Source: Bacteroidales bacterium (GTDB lineage: Bacteria; Bacteroidota; Bacteroidia; Bacteroidales; UBA932). Taken from it: 64,000 bases of DNA. Numbering within the stretch: position 1 is the first letter of the stretch; each line of letters opens with the position of its first letter. This document shows positions 1 to 8,975 of the stretch, one piece after another. Position numbers and translations under genes: made by a program. The notes below the pieces were generated by a model. That model searched no databases. It was given only the letters and a program-made list of their open reading frames with translations, and was not told where the DNA came from. The stretch is taken from assembly GCA_017631435.1 (NCBI GenBank), contig JAGBTG010000027.1, positions 22,286 to 86,285 on the forward strand. Direction: 5' to 3'.

Positions 1-981
1 GCTTCTTCCCGACGAATACGAACTGCTTCTGTTATTCTGGTACGATTGGCTTGAGCTGCTTCTCCTGTACTCATTCTGGCTGTTCCTGTTCTGCTGGTCC
101 CTGTTCACCTGCTCTTTCTTCTGCTGCACCTGCTGCTTCTGCTGCTGGCTTGCTGAAGATGCATTCTCCTTTTTTGATGCAGGCGCAGACTTCACGTTGC
201 CGCTGCTGCTGTTGCCAACTGTCCTTCTGTACTGAGGTTTGCCCTGCTGGCCCTGTTGTACCCCCTGCGGGCGTTGCTGTCCTGCAGGCTGACCATTTAC
301 AACTGCAGTATTGCTTCTGGTGCCGGCAGTTCTCCTTGTAACACTGCCTGAAGGATTGCCCATAGGAGATTTGCTTCCGGTTGAAACATACCCTCTGTTC
401 ACATCCCTATATGAAGGGGTATAATCCCTCTTGCCATAATATACAGGTCTTGCAGGCTGGTGAGGACGGTGGTGCGAAGGATAATGTATATGCCCGTAAT
501 GAGGATACCAGTGGTGGTGTCCGTGCCAGTAGTCATGATACCAATGATGTCCATACCAATAATGGTCGTACCAATGATGGTTATACCAGTGGTAATCATA
601 CCAGTAAGGCCTTGCATACCATGAATGGTACCATCTCCAGCTGTGGCTGCTCCATGCAAAATCCAGTGTCCACCAAGGATACAGGTCTACATATTCAACA
701 TTAACCACATATACCGGAGAATCAAATTTTCTCAAGCGCTCTTCATAACTTTCGCCTTCAGCCAGGGCCACCGAAGCGGGTACCACCTGCTCAGGCTGGG
801 CCTGCGCATATTCAACATACTGCTGCACAGGTGCCGCCTGCACATTTGATGCTGCAGTTGTAGAGTAATATATTCCATTCCTGTACTGTGACGCGCCCCA
901 CTGGGCTGTAAGGTTTGCCGTGCCACAAGAGACAAAGGCAAAAAGTGCTGCCACCAAAAGAAATAAGTTGCTGTTTTTCAT
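1..981 (-). CDS. His/Trp/Tyr-rich lipoprotein, C-terminus beyond window
   Basis: The open frame runs from ATG at 979-981 to the window edge (327 codons, no stop), so the C-terminus is missing. Residues 1-19 form a short hydrophobic signal ending in a lipobox-like FVSC, so a lipoprotein is likely. About residues 110-165 are extremely rich in His, Trp and Tyr and contain tandem five-residue units of the form WY-[DNG]-[HY]-[HY], encoded by 15-bp DNA repeats. The rest is Gln/Ser/Asn/Arg-rich, low in complexity and probably disordered (QQGQQG and SSSSQS runs). A metal-binding or wall-associated surface role is only inferred from the composition. I do not recognise a named family. A CAAATATA box at 1037-1044 (TATATTTG on this strand) could be its -7 element. 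Confidence 0.75.
   Translation of the reverse strand, partial: MKNSNLFLLVAALFAFVSCGTANLTAQWGASQYRNGIYYSTTAASNVQAAPVQQYVEYAQAQPEQVVPASVALAEGESYEERLRKFDSPVYVVNVEYVDLYPWWTLDFAWSSHSWRWYHSWYARPYWYDYHWYNHHWYDHYWYGHHWYHDYWHGHHHWYPHYGHIHYPSHHRPHQPARPVYYGKRDYTPSYRDVNRGYVSTGSKSPMGNPSGSVTRRTAGTRSNTAVVNGQPAGQQRPQGVQQGQQGKPQYRRTVGNSSSGNVKSAPASKKENASSASQQQKQQVQQKKEQVNRDQQNRNSQNEYRRSSSSQSYQNNRSSSYSSGRS
538..612 (-). repeat. Five 15-bp tandem repeats encoding WYxHH pentapeptides
   Basis: Five consecutive 15-bp units start at 538, 553, 568, 583 and 598. On the + strand each begins ATACCA or GTACCA. They encode the pentapeptide array of the His/Trp/Tyr-rich lipoprotein. The copies differ at several positions, so the array is diverged rather than freshly expanded. 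Confidence 0.75.
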
Positions 982-1011
982 TTTTCCCTCCTGTGTTTAA
1001 TTTATTATTTG

Positions 1012-1019
1012 TACTTTTG
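1012..1019 (+). promoter_or_regulatory. Bacteroidales -7 box upstream of proS
   Basis: TACTTTTG matches the Bacteroidetes -7 consensus TAnnTTTG. It would place the start of transcription near 1025 and give proS a leader of about 110 nt. Confidence 0.45.
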
Positions 1020-1138
1020 TCATCCAATATATATTACAAATATATCAAAAAATATTCCATTAGTGAAAGACACGCAAAAAACGGGCCAACAATAGCTTCT
1101 GGAATTTTAGATTAAAAGATACAAAATAAGACAACATA

Positions 1139-2617
1139 ATGGCAAAAGAGGTTACAAAAAGAGAAGACAACTATTCTCAGTGGTACAACAATCTTGTAGT
1201 TAAAGCAGATTTGGCTGAGAATTCTGCAGTTAGAGGATGTATGGTAATCAAACCATACGGTTATGCAATTTGGGAGAAAATGCAGGCACAGCTTGACAAA
1301 ATGTTCAAGGAGACCGGACATCAGAATGCATATTTTCCACTTTTCATCCCCAAATCATTCCTCAGCAGAGAGGCTGAGCACGTGGAGGGATTTGCAAAGG
1401 AGTGTGCAGTTGTAACCCACCACAGACTTATGGTTGCTCCCGACGGAAACGGAGTTGTAGTTGACCCTGCAGCAAAACTTGAGGAGGAGCTTATCGTAAG
1501 ACCTACTTCAGAGACAATCATCTGGAACACATACAAAAACTGGATCAACTCATACTGGGACCTTCCTATCCTTTGCAACCAGTGGGCAAACGTAGTGAGA
1601 TGGGAGATGAGAACCCGCCTTTTCCTAAGGACAGCAGAGTTCTTGTGGCAGGAGGGACACACTGCACATGCAACAAAGGAGGAGGCTATTGAGGAGACAG
1701 AAAAGATGGTTAACGTATATGCAAAATTTGCAAGGGAGTATATGGCAGTTCCTGTAGTTGTAGGAAAGAAATCTGCAAACGAGAGGTTTGCCGGTGCTCT
1801 TGACACATACTGCATTGAGGCAATGATGCAGGACGGTAAAGCACTTCAGGCAGGTACCTCACACTTCCTCGGCCAGAATTTTGCAAAGGCATTTGACGTA
1901 AAATACGCAAGCAAAGAGGGTACATTGGAGTATGTATGGGCAACTTCATGGGGAGTTTCAACCCGTTTGATGGGTGCACTTATTATGGCCCATTCAGATG
2001 ACAACGGACTTGTACTTCCTCCAAAATTGGCCCCTATCCACGTTGTTATGGTTCCTATCTTCAAAACAGAGGAGGAGCACGCAGCCATCATAGCCAAGAT
2101 GGAGGAGTTGAAATCAGAGCTTGAGAAATTTGGCCTTTCAGTTAAGATTGACGACAGGGACAACCTCAGAAGCGGCTTCAAATTTGCAGAGTGGGAGCTT
2201 AAAGGTGTTCCGGTAAGAATAGCAATGGGTCCTAGAGACCTTGCAAACGGCACAGTTGAGGTTGCAAGAAGAGATACCCTTACCAAAGAGTCAATGCAGC
2301 TTGACGGTGTTGCCCAGGCAATCAATGTCCTAATGGACGCTATCCAGGAGAACATCTACCAGAAAGCCCTTGATTTCAGAGCGGCAAAAACTATGCAGGT
2401 AGACACCTGGGAGGAGTTCAAGGAGAAGATTGAGGAGGGAGGATTCCTTCTATGCCACTGGGACGGCACCCCTGAGACTGAGGAGAAGATCAAAGAGGAG
2501 ACCAAGGCAACCATCCGTTGCATTCCATTGGATACAAACGTAGTGATGGAAGAGGGCAAATGTATCTACTCGGGCAAGCCTTCAAGCCAGAGAGTAATTT
2601 TTGCAAGATCATACTAA
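1139..2617 (+). CDS. proS: Prolyl-tRNA synthetase, short archaeal/eukaryote-like type
   Basis: This class II aminoacyl-tRNA synthetase charges tRNA-Pro in the cytoplasm. At 492 aa it lacks the editing insertion of the long bacterial enzyme. Class II motifs are clear: RPTSET at residues 121-126, the motif 2 region VVRWEMRTR at 152-160, and QEGHTAH at 171-177. It ends in the aromatic ARSY tail typical of this type. The C-terminal domain keeps several of the Cys of the archaeal zinc site (LLCHW, TIRCIP, GKCIYSG), but the last position reads YSG rather than YCG, so the zinc site looks degraded. GAG is used almost exclusively for Glu, as in other highly expressed genes here (purB, alr). The gene 32 nt downstream may be cotranscribed. 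Confidence 0.97.
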   Translation: MAKEVTKREDNYSQWYNNLVVKADLAENSAVRGCMVIKPYGYAIWEKMQAQLDKMFKETGHQNAYFPLFIPKSFLSREAEHVEGFAKECAVVTHHRLMVAPDGNGVVVDPAAKLEEELIVRPTSETIIWNTYKNWINSYWDLPILCNQWANVVRWEMRTRLFLRTAEFLWQEGHTAHATKEEAIEETEKMVNVYAKFAREYMAVPVVVGKKSANERFAGALDTYCIEAMMQDGKALQAGTSHFLGQNFAKAFDVKYASKEGTLEYVWATSWGVSTRLMGALIMAHSDDNGLVLPPKLAPIHVVMVPIFKTEEEHAAIIAKMEELKSELEKFGLSVKIDDRDNLRSGFKFAEWELKGVPVRIAMGPRDLANGTVEVARRDTLTKESMQLDGVAQAINVLMDAIQENIYQKALDFRAAKTMQVDTWEEFKEKIEEGGFLLCHWDGTPETEEKIKEETKATIRCIPLDTNVVMEEGKCIYSGKPSSQRVIFARSY

Positions 2618-2649
2618 TATAAAAAAGATATAAAGAGCAATACAGATTT

Positions 2650-3360
2650 ATGGCAGCAGATCCTTTACCGAAGCAGCAGCAGAAAATACTTGAAGGGCTA
2701 CAGGTAAAAGCCCACATCAAGTCATGCGTGTATGACCAGTCGCTTGAAGTTTTCAACGAGCTCAAGGAGATTTTGGGTGAAATCAGCAACGATCTCAACG
2801 ATATCCTTGCAGAAACAGAGACAAACCGCAAGATAAGACTGGAGTACAGGGACAGGGGAAAATTTGAGGCGGAACTCAAATTTGCAGATGATGTGCTCAT
2901 GTTCAGCATGCACACAGACATCTTCCAGTTTGACAGAGACCATGCTGTATGGAAAAACCCTTACACAAAGGCAGATCCGTACAACTCATATTGCGGTGTC
3001 ATAAGCGTATACAACTTCCTTTCAGACTCAATCAAGTTCAGCAGGAGCGAAGACTTGGGCTATCTTGTAGCCAGGATGTTTGTAAACAGGGAGAAGAAAT
3101 TCTTCATAGAAGGAAAAAGGCAGACAAGACAAAAGATCTCAGACTTTGGAAAAGTTGACCTTACCAAAGAGGAGCTGATAAGTTTTGTGGAGTCTGCAAT
3201 GATGTATGCCTTGTCATTTGATTTGCTTGTACCTCCATTTGACCTTGTAAAGGTTGCAAGCGTAGAACAGATAAATGCAAAAATAGAGAGTGCCAAAATG
3301 AGAACAGGCAAACGTATGGGTTACAAATACAACTCAGACGACGTGCTTGAAAACGAATAA
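2650..3360 (+). CDS. Conserved Bacteroidales protein of unknown function
   Basis: This 236-aa protein has no signal peptide or membrane segment and is probably cytoplasmic. It opens with a charged helical stretch (PKQQQKILEGLQVKAHIKSC) and has a central part with LEYRDRGKFEAEL and FSMHTDIFQFDRDHAVWK. I recognise the pattern as a conserved protein of this order but know of no assigned function. The next gene starts 4 nt after its stop, so the two are probably cotranscribed. Confidence 0.85.
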   Translation: MAADPLPKQQQKILEGLQVKAHIKSCVYDQSLEVFNELKEILGEISNDLNDILAETETNRKIRLEYRDRGKFEAELKFADDVLMFSMHTDIFQFDRDHAVWKNPYTKADPYNSYCGVISVYNFLSDSIKFSRSEDLGYLVARMFVNREKKFFIEGKRQTRQKISDFGKVDLTKEELISFVESAMMYALSFDLLVPPFDLVKVASVEQINAKIESAKMRTGKRMGYKYNSDDVLENE

Positions 3361-3363
3361 CCG

Positions 3364-4479
3364 ATGAAGACCTTGCTTAAAAGAACCTTTTGTATGGCAA
3401 TGGTGCTGCTGTTTGCAGCATCACTTCCTTTGCATGCCCAGTTCTGGACCAGTAAAAAGAAGAGCACAGTTAACGAAGAGGCAATAGAGCAGGCTAAAAT
3501 TTCAAACCTCAACAGCGCGCAGGAATTATGCAGGATTATAGGTTCACAGTTTGCCGTACCTGAGATAAGCTATGAACCTGTAACTCCTCCAAAATTCTGG
3601 ACAAACGGAATGCTTACCGAGCTTGGATTCTCACAGGTATCCCTTACCAACTGGGCTGCCGGAGGATACGGGTCTGTAGCATTGAACAGCTACCTGAACG
3701 CTCATGCAAACTATGACAAGAACGGCATGTTCTGGGACAACAGGATACAGCTTTCATACGGTTTTATACAATCCCATGAAGAGGGCTACAGAAAAAGCAG
3801 CGACAAGATTGTAATTGACAGCAAATGGGGATACAGGGCTATCAGCAAGTTCTATTTTTCTGCAAACTTCAACTTCAGGTCACAGTTTTCTCCAGGCTTT
3901 GAATACAGCCAGAAGGAGATAGAGAAAAACGGGGAGAAAGAGAAAGTAACCGTAGCAAAGCAGGTGTCAAAGATATTTGCACCTGCATACATGTCTCTGG
4001 GTCTCGGTATCGACTACAAGCCGGGCAACGGCAAGGAGCTCTCGGTAAACTTGGCCCCACTTACAGGAAACCTTGTAATTGTAGCACATTCCGATACTCT
4101 TATACAGAAGAAATACGGCAATGCCGCATACCAGACTGCAAGATGGGAGCTTGGTGCCCAGTTTAAGGCCACATTGAACAAGGACCTGATGAAAAACCTG
4201 AAGATCAACACAGCCCTTACCCTCTTCTCTGATTATCTCAACAAGCCAAAGAATATGCAGGTAAACTGGGATATGCAGCTTACATACAAGCTGAACAAGT
4301 ACATGCAGACAGGCATAAGGACCAACCTTATTTATGATGACAACATCCTCTTTACCAGCAACAGGAAATTCTTCAACGAAAAGACAGGAGAAATGGAGAA
4401 TGTGATGCAGCCAAGGGTACAGCTGCAGGAGGTGTTCAGCATAAACTTCGCATACACCTTTGGTGTATTCAAGAAATAG
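3364..4479 (+). CDS. DUF3078-type outer-membrane protein
   Basis: A 371-aa exported protein with a Sec signal peptide (residues 1-26, ending LPLHAQ). The body has the alternating polar/hydrophobic pattern and aromatic-rich strands of an outer-membrane beta-barrel, ending in FAYTFGVFKK. The N-terminal LGFSQVSLTNWAAGGYGSVALN is characteristic of the DUF3078 family of Bacteroidetes. Its function is not established. It starts 4 nt after the preceding unknown gene and is convergent with folP, with 6 nt between the stops. Confidence 0.85.
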   Translation: MKTLLKRTFCMAMVLLFAASLPLHAQFWTSKKKSTVNEEAIEQAKISNLNSAQELCRIIGSQFAVPEISYEPVTPPKFWTNGMLTELGFSQVSLTNWAAGGYGSVALNSYLNAHANYDKNGMFWDNRIQLSYGFIQSHEEGYRKSSDKIVIDSKWGYRAISKFYFSANFNFRSQFSPGFEYSQKEIEKNGEKEKVTVAKQVSKIFAPAYMSLGLGIDYKPGNGKELSVNLAPLTGNLVIVAHSDTLIQKKYGNAAYQTARWELGAQFKATLNKDLMKNLKINTALTLFSDYLNKPKNMQVNWDMQLTYKLNKYMQTGIRTNLIYDDNILFTSNRKFFNEKTGEMENVMQPRVQLQEVFSINFAYTFGVFKK

Positions 4480-4485
4480 CCTCTA

Positions 4486-5319
4486 TCACTGCAGGCACTC
4501 CCACAATTTCACACACTGCACAGCCTCTGCCACATCGTGCACCCTCAAGATATCGGCACCCAGAAGAAGTGCCTGAAGGTTCATTGCGCAGGTACCGGCC
4601 AATGCCTCATCGGGAGTAATGCCAAGAGGTTTCCATATCATCCCCTTGCGTGAGATTCCTACAAGGAGCTTCCTCTCCACACCGGCAAATTCTGCCACTT
4701 CACCCTTCATCTGCGGCATCCCCTTGAACAGCGTATAGTTCTGCTCCATATTCTTGGCAAACCCAAACCCAGGGTCCATAATGTACTCCTTGATTCCGCA
4801 GGCTGCCGCCCTCCTTTCAAAAGACTTGAAATAGCGGACAACCTCCTCCACTACCCCGCTGGGATAATCGCACATCTGCTGCATGGTACTTGGAGTGCCC
4901 CTCTTGTGCATGGCAATATACGGCAACCCAAGTTCGCCTACCGTAGAAAGCATATAGGGATCATCCTCCCCGGCAGAGATGTCATTCACAATGAACTCCC
5001 CAATAATATCATAGGCACGGCGCACAATATCACTTCTGAAAGTATCAATTGAAATCTTTACTCCCGACAGATTTTCCCTGGCTACAAGCTCAAGCACACC
5101 TTTGAGATACTCCCACTCCTGCTCCAAGGAGACCGGAGTGCTCCCCGGACGGGTGGAACATGCCCCCAAATCAACAATTGAGGCTCCCTGGGAGACCATC
5201 TGCCCAATCCTGGACAAAACCTCCTGCGCAGCAGTTAATCTGCTTCCGCTGAAGAAAGATTCATTGTTCACATTTATGATGCCCATAACCTGAGGGCGTA
5301 CAGAGGGTGAAGGTGCCAT
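4486..5319 (-). CDS. folP: Dihydropteroate synthase
   Basis: It condenses p-aminobenzoate with dihydropterin pyrophosphate in folate synthesis and is the target of sulfonamides. The 277-aa TIM-barrel has the expected landmarks: IINVN near the N-terminus, DLGACSTRPGS, ISIDTF, DISAG, MHKRG, DPGFGFAKN, and the final RVHD carrying the conserved Arg and His. The first substrate loop is unusual: the normal T-P-D after the invariant Asn-Val is N-N-E (NVNNESF). It is transcribed divergently from tmk across a 108-bp gap. Confidence 0.93.
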   Translation of the reverse strand: MAPSPSVRPQVMGIINVNNESFFSGSRLTAAQEVLSRIGQMVSQGASIVDLGACSTRPGSTPVSLEQEWEYLKGVLELVARENLSGVKISIDTFRSDIVRRAYDIIGEFIVNDISAGEDDPYMLSTVGELGLPYIAMHKRGTPSTMQQMCDYPSGVVEEVVRYFKSFERRAAACGIKEYIMDPGFGFAKNMEQNYTLFKGMPQMKGEVAEFAGVERKLLVGISRKGMIWKPLGITPDEALAGTCAMNLQALLLGADILRVHDVAEAVQCVKLWECLQ

Positions 5320-5395
5320 ATATACTCCAAAAATTGTCGGGATGAAATGAAAAAATCTTTCACAAATTTAGAAGTATTTTCTCATTTTAAAGTTT

Positions 5396-5403
5396 TATCT
5401 TTG
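5396..5403 (+). promoter_or_regulatory. -7 box upstream of tmk
   Basis: TATCTTTG is an exact TAnnTTTG match 24 bp before the tmk start and predicts transcription from about 5409. The same intergenic gap holds a TGTCGGGA octamer at 5335-5342. Confidence 0.6.
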
Positions 5404-5427
5404 TTAATTGGATAAAAATGTAAAAAG

Positions 5428-6132
5428 ATGCTCATAGTACTGGAAGGACTTGACGGTGCAGGCAAAAGCACCCAGGTAAAGAGACTGAAAGAATATTTGA
5501 CAAGCAAAGGGGTAACCCTAAGATACCTCCATTTTCCAAGGTATGATTCCCCACTTTATGGAGAACTTATAGGGAAATATCTCCGTGGGGATTTTGGAAG
5601 CATTGAGCAGGTGCACCCGCAAATTGTGGCACTCCTGTTTGCTTTGGACAGGATGGATGCAGCGGCAACCATAAAGGAGTGGCTTGCAGCAGGCGATTGT
5701 GTTCTGCTTGACAGATATGTGTACTCCAACATAGCCTACCAGTGCTCAAAAATAATGATGCAGCCGCAGTTTGCGCAGAACCGCGAGCAGCTTGCCAAGG
5801 AACTGAGAGACTGGATCTTTGATACCGAATACAACAAATACGGCATTCCTAAACCGGACCTTAACCTGTTCCTTAACGTTCCCATTGAGTTTGTAGACTC
5901 CAAGCTTAAGGAGAGCCGCAACGGCGACGACGACAGGGACTACCTCAACGGTAAGGAGGACATTCATGAGGCCGACATCAAATTCCAAATCTCTGTGAGG
6001 GAAATTTATCTGCAGCAGACAGAGCTTGACCCCAACTTTGTAAAGGTTTGCTGCGAGGATGCAAATGGGAAAATGCTCCCTCCGGCAGAAATTTTTGCAA
6101 ACATCAAGGAGCAGGTTGACAAACTTTTTTAG
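5428..6132 (+). CDS. tmk: Thymidylate kinase
   Basis: It phosphorylates dTMP to dTDP. The Walker A motif GLDGAGKST lies at residues 7-15, and DRYVYSN is the conserved substrate-binding DR(Y/W) block. At 234 aa it is longer than E. coli Tmk; the extra length is a polar insertion (NGDDDRDYLNGKEDI) near residues 165-180, which looks like the long form common in this phylum. The DoxX gene begins 11 nt downstream, and the set tmk - doxX - alkaline phosphatase reads as one operon. Confidence 0.95.
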   Translation: MLIVLEGLDGAGKSTQVKRLKEYLTSKGVTLRYLHFPRYDSPLYGELIGKYLRGDFGSIEQVHPQIVALLFALDRMDAAATIKEWLAAGDCVLLDRYVYSNIAYQCSKIMMQPQFAQNREQLAKELRDWIFDTEYNKYGIPKPDLNLFLNVPIEFVDSKLKESRNGDDDRDYLNGKEDIHEADIKFQISVREIYLQQTELDPNFVKVCCEDANGKMLPPAEIFANIKEQVDKLF

Positions 6133-6143
6133 TTTAAGGAAAG

Positions 6144-7406
6144 ATGAAATTTCTTAGGGCCATATGCAGATTTGCCTTTGGACTCCTGTTCATTTTTGCA
6201 GGATTCATAAAGGGTATAGACCCTATTGGCACAGCCCTCAAGATAAAGGAGTACATTGGGGCATTCCACCTGGATTCGCTTGATTTCCTCTCAATCCCCC
6301 TATCGCTGATCCTTACCTGGGCAGAGTTCCTTATAGGAGTAGCCATACTCAAAGGATTGAAGATGAAGCTATTCTCAAAAATAGCCCTTGCATTTATAAT
6401 CATCTTCACACTCCTCACCCTATGGATTGCCATAGCAAACCCTGTGAGCGACTGCGGTTGTTTTGGAGAGGCCATCCATCTGAGCAACAAGGCCACATTC
6501 ATAAAGAACCTCATCCTTCTGGGTGCCGCACTGGTAATCTTCTTTCAAAGGAACAAGTACCATACAATCGCCCGCCCCAAAGTTGAATGGGGATACCTTG
6601 GGATCTACTCCATCCTCATCATAGGTCTGCAGATATACTCGCTGATGAAGATTCCACAGATAGACTTTGGTATCTACAAGCCAGGCACAGACCTTATTGC
6701 ACGGCAGCAGCAGTATCAGGAAAGGGAGTATGAAACCACTTTCATCTACTCAAAGGACGGCGAGGAAAAGACATTTACAATAAATGATCTTCCCGACAGC
6801 ACCTGGACATTTGTAGATGCCAGAACTGTTCTGGTGAGTGGTGCAGCCGAAGATGCCAGCGTGGACTTCTCCTTCATTGATTCACACGGCAACCCTGTAG
6901 GAAATGAAATAGTACAGCAGAGAGGTCCGGTATTCTTTATCTCCATTTACAACGCCAAAGCCTTGGGTCCGCGTGCCGTAAAGAAGATAATGAACCTTGC
7001 AGACACCCTCTACAGGCATAACCTGCAGCTCTACATTATAAGCGCAAACAGCGTTGAGACAACACAGGCCCTCTTTGAACCATACGAGCAGGAAGACGGG
7101 CGTACATACTCCATCCTCTATTCAGACTACAAGGCTGTAATCTCGCTGAACCGCTCCAGCGGTGGACTCACATATGTGAACAGCGGCATTATAATAAAGA
7201 AATGGGCAAGGGAGAACTACCCTATAGACAACATTACAGACATCCTTAAGGAAGATCCCGAAATAATCACCGCCCAGACCCGTATAAGCGAGCAGCTCTT
7301 TGCAGAGATATCGCTATTTGTCATATTGTGCCTGATAATGATAATAAGGTTCATATCCAGGCTTGTATACAAACCACAATTCAAAACTGTAATATTCAAG
7401 AAATGA
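6144..7406 (+). CDS. DoxX-family membrane protein with periplasmic thioredoxin-like domain
   Basis: The N-terminal ~150 residues hold four membrane segments of the DoxX/MauE type, with the signature SDCGCFGEA after the third. A fifth segment follows near residues 150-170. The rest (about 175-385) is a soluble domain with thioredoxin-like pattern (FFISIYNAKALG ... LYIISANS) but without a CxxC. A last hydrophobic helix is near the C-terminus. The architecture matches the BT_3928-type proteins of Bacteroidales. A disulfide or quinone redox role is suggested by the MauE-like Cys motif but is inference. Confidence 0.8.
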   Translation: MKFLRAICRFAFGLLFIFAGFIKGIDPIGTALKIKEYIGAFHLDSLDFLSIPLSLILTWAEFLIGVAILKGLKMKLFSKIALAFIIIFTLLTLWIAIANPVSDCGCFGEAIHLSNKATFIKNLILLGAALVIFFQRNKYHTIARPKVEWGYLGIYSILIIGLQIYSLMKIPQIDFGIYKPGTDLIARQQQYQEREYETTFIYSKDGEEKTFTINDLPDSTWTFVDARTVLVSGAAEDASVDFSFIDSHGNPVGNEIVQQRGPVFFISIYNAKALGPRAVKKIMNLADTLYRHNLQLYIISANSVETTQALFEPYEQEDGRTYSILYSDYKAVISLNRSSGGLTYVNSGIIIKKWARENYPIDNITDILKEDPEIITAQTRISEQLFAEISLFVILCLIMIIRFISRLVYKPQFKTVIFKK

Positions 7407-8581
7407 GCCATATGAAAAGACTGACCTCACTATTTGCCGCTTTGGCGGCCATTGTTTTAGTTTCATGCTGCAGCAAGCCGGAAAAACCCAAAAATGTAAT
7501 ATACCTCATAGGTGACGGTATGGGCTTTGGTGCCGTATCATCGCTGCTGCTGAGCGAAGATGCCCAAACAGGCTTTGAAATGGCTCCGGTAATTGGACTC
7601 AACGAAACCCAGTCTGCCAACAACCACGTAACCGACTCCCCCGCCGGCGGCACAGCCCTTGCAACAGGCACCCGTACCCGCAACGGTTTCCTTGGAGTTG
7701 ACCCGGATACCGTACAACTTACAAGCATACTCAAAAAGGCACAGGCAATGGGCAAGAAAACCGGTATAGTGGTGAACACCACCCTTACCGAGGCAACCCC
7801 AGGCGCCTTCTACGCCGGTGTACCATCCCGTTCAATGAGCTATAAGATTGCAGAACAGTTCACACAGAGCGGCGTGGATGTAGCTATTGGTGCAGGCCTC
7901 TCAGCCTTCATCAACCGCCCCGATTCGGTGGATATGACAGCTGTACTTATTGGGAAGGGATACGATGTATACTTAGACTGGAAATCTGTGCTGAACACAA
8001 ATTCTGAAAAATTTGTCGGGATACTGGAAATGGGAGATGTGCACCGCAGGAACAAATCTTCAAAAACCGCTTCTGCCGCTGATGGTGCAGAAGTTTGCCT
8101 TGCCGCAAAACTTGCAGCAGAGGGTGGAAATCTTGATACTGTAAGGTTCTCCGAGCCGGTGGAATACCTTGGAAAGGCTTGTACAAAAGCCCTTGAGCAG
8201 CTTTCAAAAAATGCTCCCGACGGATTCTTCCTTATGATTGAGAGCGCCATCATAGACGGATACGGCCACAACAACGATTCAGAGGGGATGGTAGAGGAGA
8301 TGAAGGAGTTTGACACAACCCTGAAGATCCTTGCAGACTACGTGAACAAACACCCTGAAACCCTCCTTGTAGTAACCGCAGACCACGAGACCGGCGGCAC
8401 CGCAGTAGGCTATAAAGGCCACGCAGTTGGCGAGCAGATACCCGTACACCTTACCTTCAGCACCAAAGGCCACACCGGCACAGTAGTTCCAATCTTCGCC
8501 TACGGCGCAGGTGCAGAAAAATTTGCCGGAATCTTCAAGAACTGGGAGATCCCTGGGATTATTGAGGGGTTGATGAGGTAA
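7403..8581 (+). CDS. Alkaline phosphatase, exported lipoprotein
   Basis: It hydrolyses phosphomonoesters outside the cytoplasm. The N-terminus is a lipoprotein signal ending LVSC. Metal and catalytic motifs of the PhoA-type superfamily are present: IGDGMGFG, DSPAGGTALATG (nucleophile Ser after the Asp), ESAIIDGYGHNND, and TADHETGG near the C-terminus. The length of 392 aa is typical. I chose ATG 7403 because it overlaps the doxX stop as ATGA; ATG 7412 (MKRLTSLF) is an equally good lipoprotein start. An upstream in-frame ATG at 7328 lies deep inside doxX and is rejected. Confidence 0.9.
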   Translation: MSHMKRLTSLFAALAAIVLVSCCSKPEKPKNVIYLIGDGMGFGAVSSLLLSEDAQTGFEMAPVIGLNETQSANNHVTDSPAGGTALATGTRTRNGFLGVDPDTVQLTSILKKAQAMGKKTGIVVNTTLTEATPGAFYAGVPSRSMSYKIAEQFTQSGVDVAIGAGLSAFINRPDSVDMTAVLIGKGYDVYLDWKSVLNTNSEKFVGILEMGDVHRRNKSSKTASAADGAEVCLAAKLAAEGGNLDTVRFSEPVEYLGKACTKALEQLSKNAPDGFFLMIESAIIDGYGHNNDSEGMVEEMKEFDTTLKILADYVNKHPETLLVVTADHETGGTAVGYKGHAVGEQIPVHLTFSTKGHTGTVVPIFAYGAGAEKFAGIFKNWEIPGIIEGLMR

Positions 8582-8582
8582 C

Positions 8583-8921
8583 TCATTTAAGAATATACCT
8601 CACTCCGCAATCCAGAATATATTCCAGCACATCCTTAAAGATGCCCTTTATCTCGGAGGGTGTGCATATATCGCTGGTGTCTCCGCATTCATCCAAAATA
8701 CGCTGAGGCAGTTGTTCTATAGGCAAGTTAAGGAAGGCTGCCATCTTTGCGGTATCCTCACGGTCTACTGTGGCCAATTTCTTGCTTTCAATCTCTGTCC
8801 TGTAATCGGTGGTTATATACTCTATCACCAATTCCTTGCGGTAGTTTATATCTGCACTTACGCAATCACCAAACGGTAGGTCACCGTCTGCTTCTGCAAT
8901 GATTTTACTGTAATCAGCCAT
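8583..8921 (-). CDS. Small protein of unknown function
   Basis: This is a 112-aa acidic, soluble protein without signal or membrane segment. I recognise no family. It is convergent with the alkaline phosphatase (one base between the stops) and lies behind a strong terminator that separates it from the upstream choloylglycine-hydrolase-family gene, so it needs its own promoter, which I could not identify. Confidence 0.6.
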   Translation of the reverse strand: MADYSKIIAEADGDLPFGDCVSADINYRKELVIEYITTDYRTEIESKKLATVDREDTAKMAAFLNLPIEQLPQRILDECGDTSDICTPSEIKGIFKDVLEYILDCGVRYILK

Positions 8922-8936
8922 ATGTTTGACTATAAA

Positions 8937-8968
8937 AAATTTGTCGGGACTATAATCCCGACAAATTT
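8937..8968 (-). terminator. Terminator built from an inverted pair of the TCCCGACA octamer
   Basis: A perfect 13-bp stem (8937-8949 with 8956-8968) and a 6-nt loop. The core of each arm is TGTCGGGA/TCCCGACA. On the minus strand it is followed by a run of six T, so it ends transcription of the choloylglycine-hydrolase-family gene. Confidence 0.85.
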
Positions 8969-8975
8969 AATGATT

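Noticed and set aside
538-612. Possible CRISPR array
   Set aside because: Repeats are 15 bp, tandem, without spacers and in frame with a coding sequence.
399-659. 86-aa minus-strand frame rich in Thr, Gly, Ile and Met
   Set aside because: It is the wrong frame of the His/Trp/Tyr-rich lipoprotein; its repeats are only the shadow of the 15-bp DNA repeats.
7328-7402. Longer alkaline phosphatase start
   Set aside because: It lies inside the DoxX gene and precedes the lipoprotein signal.
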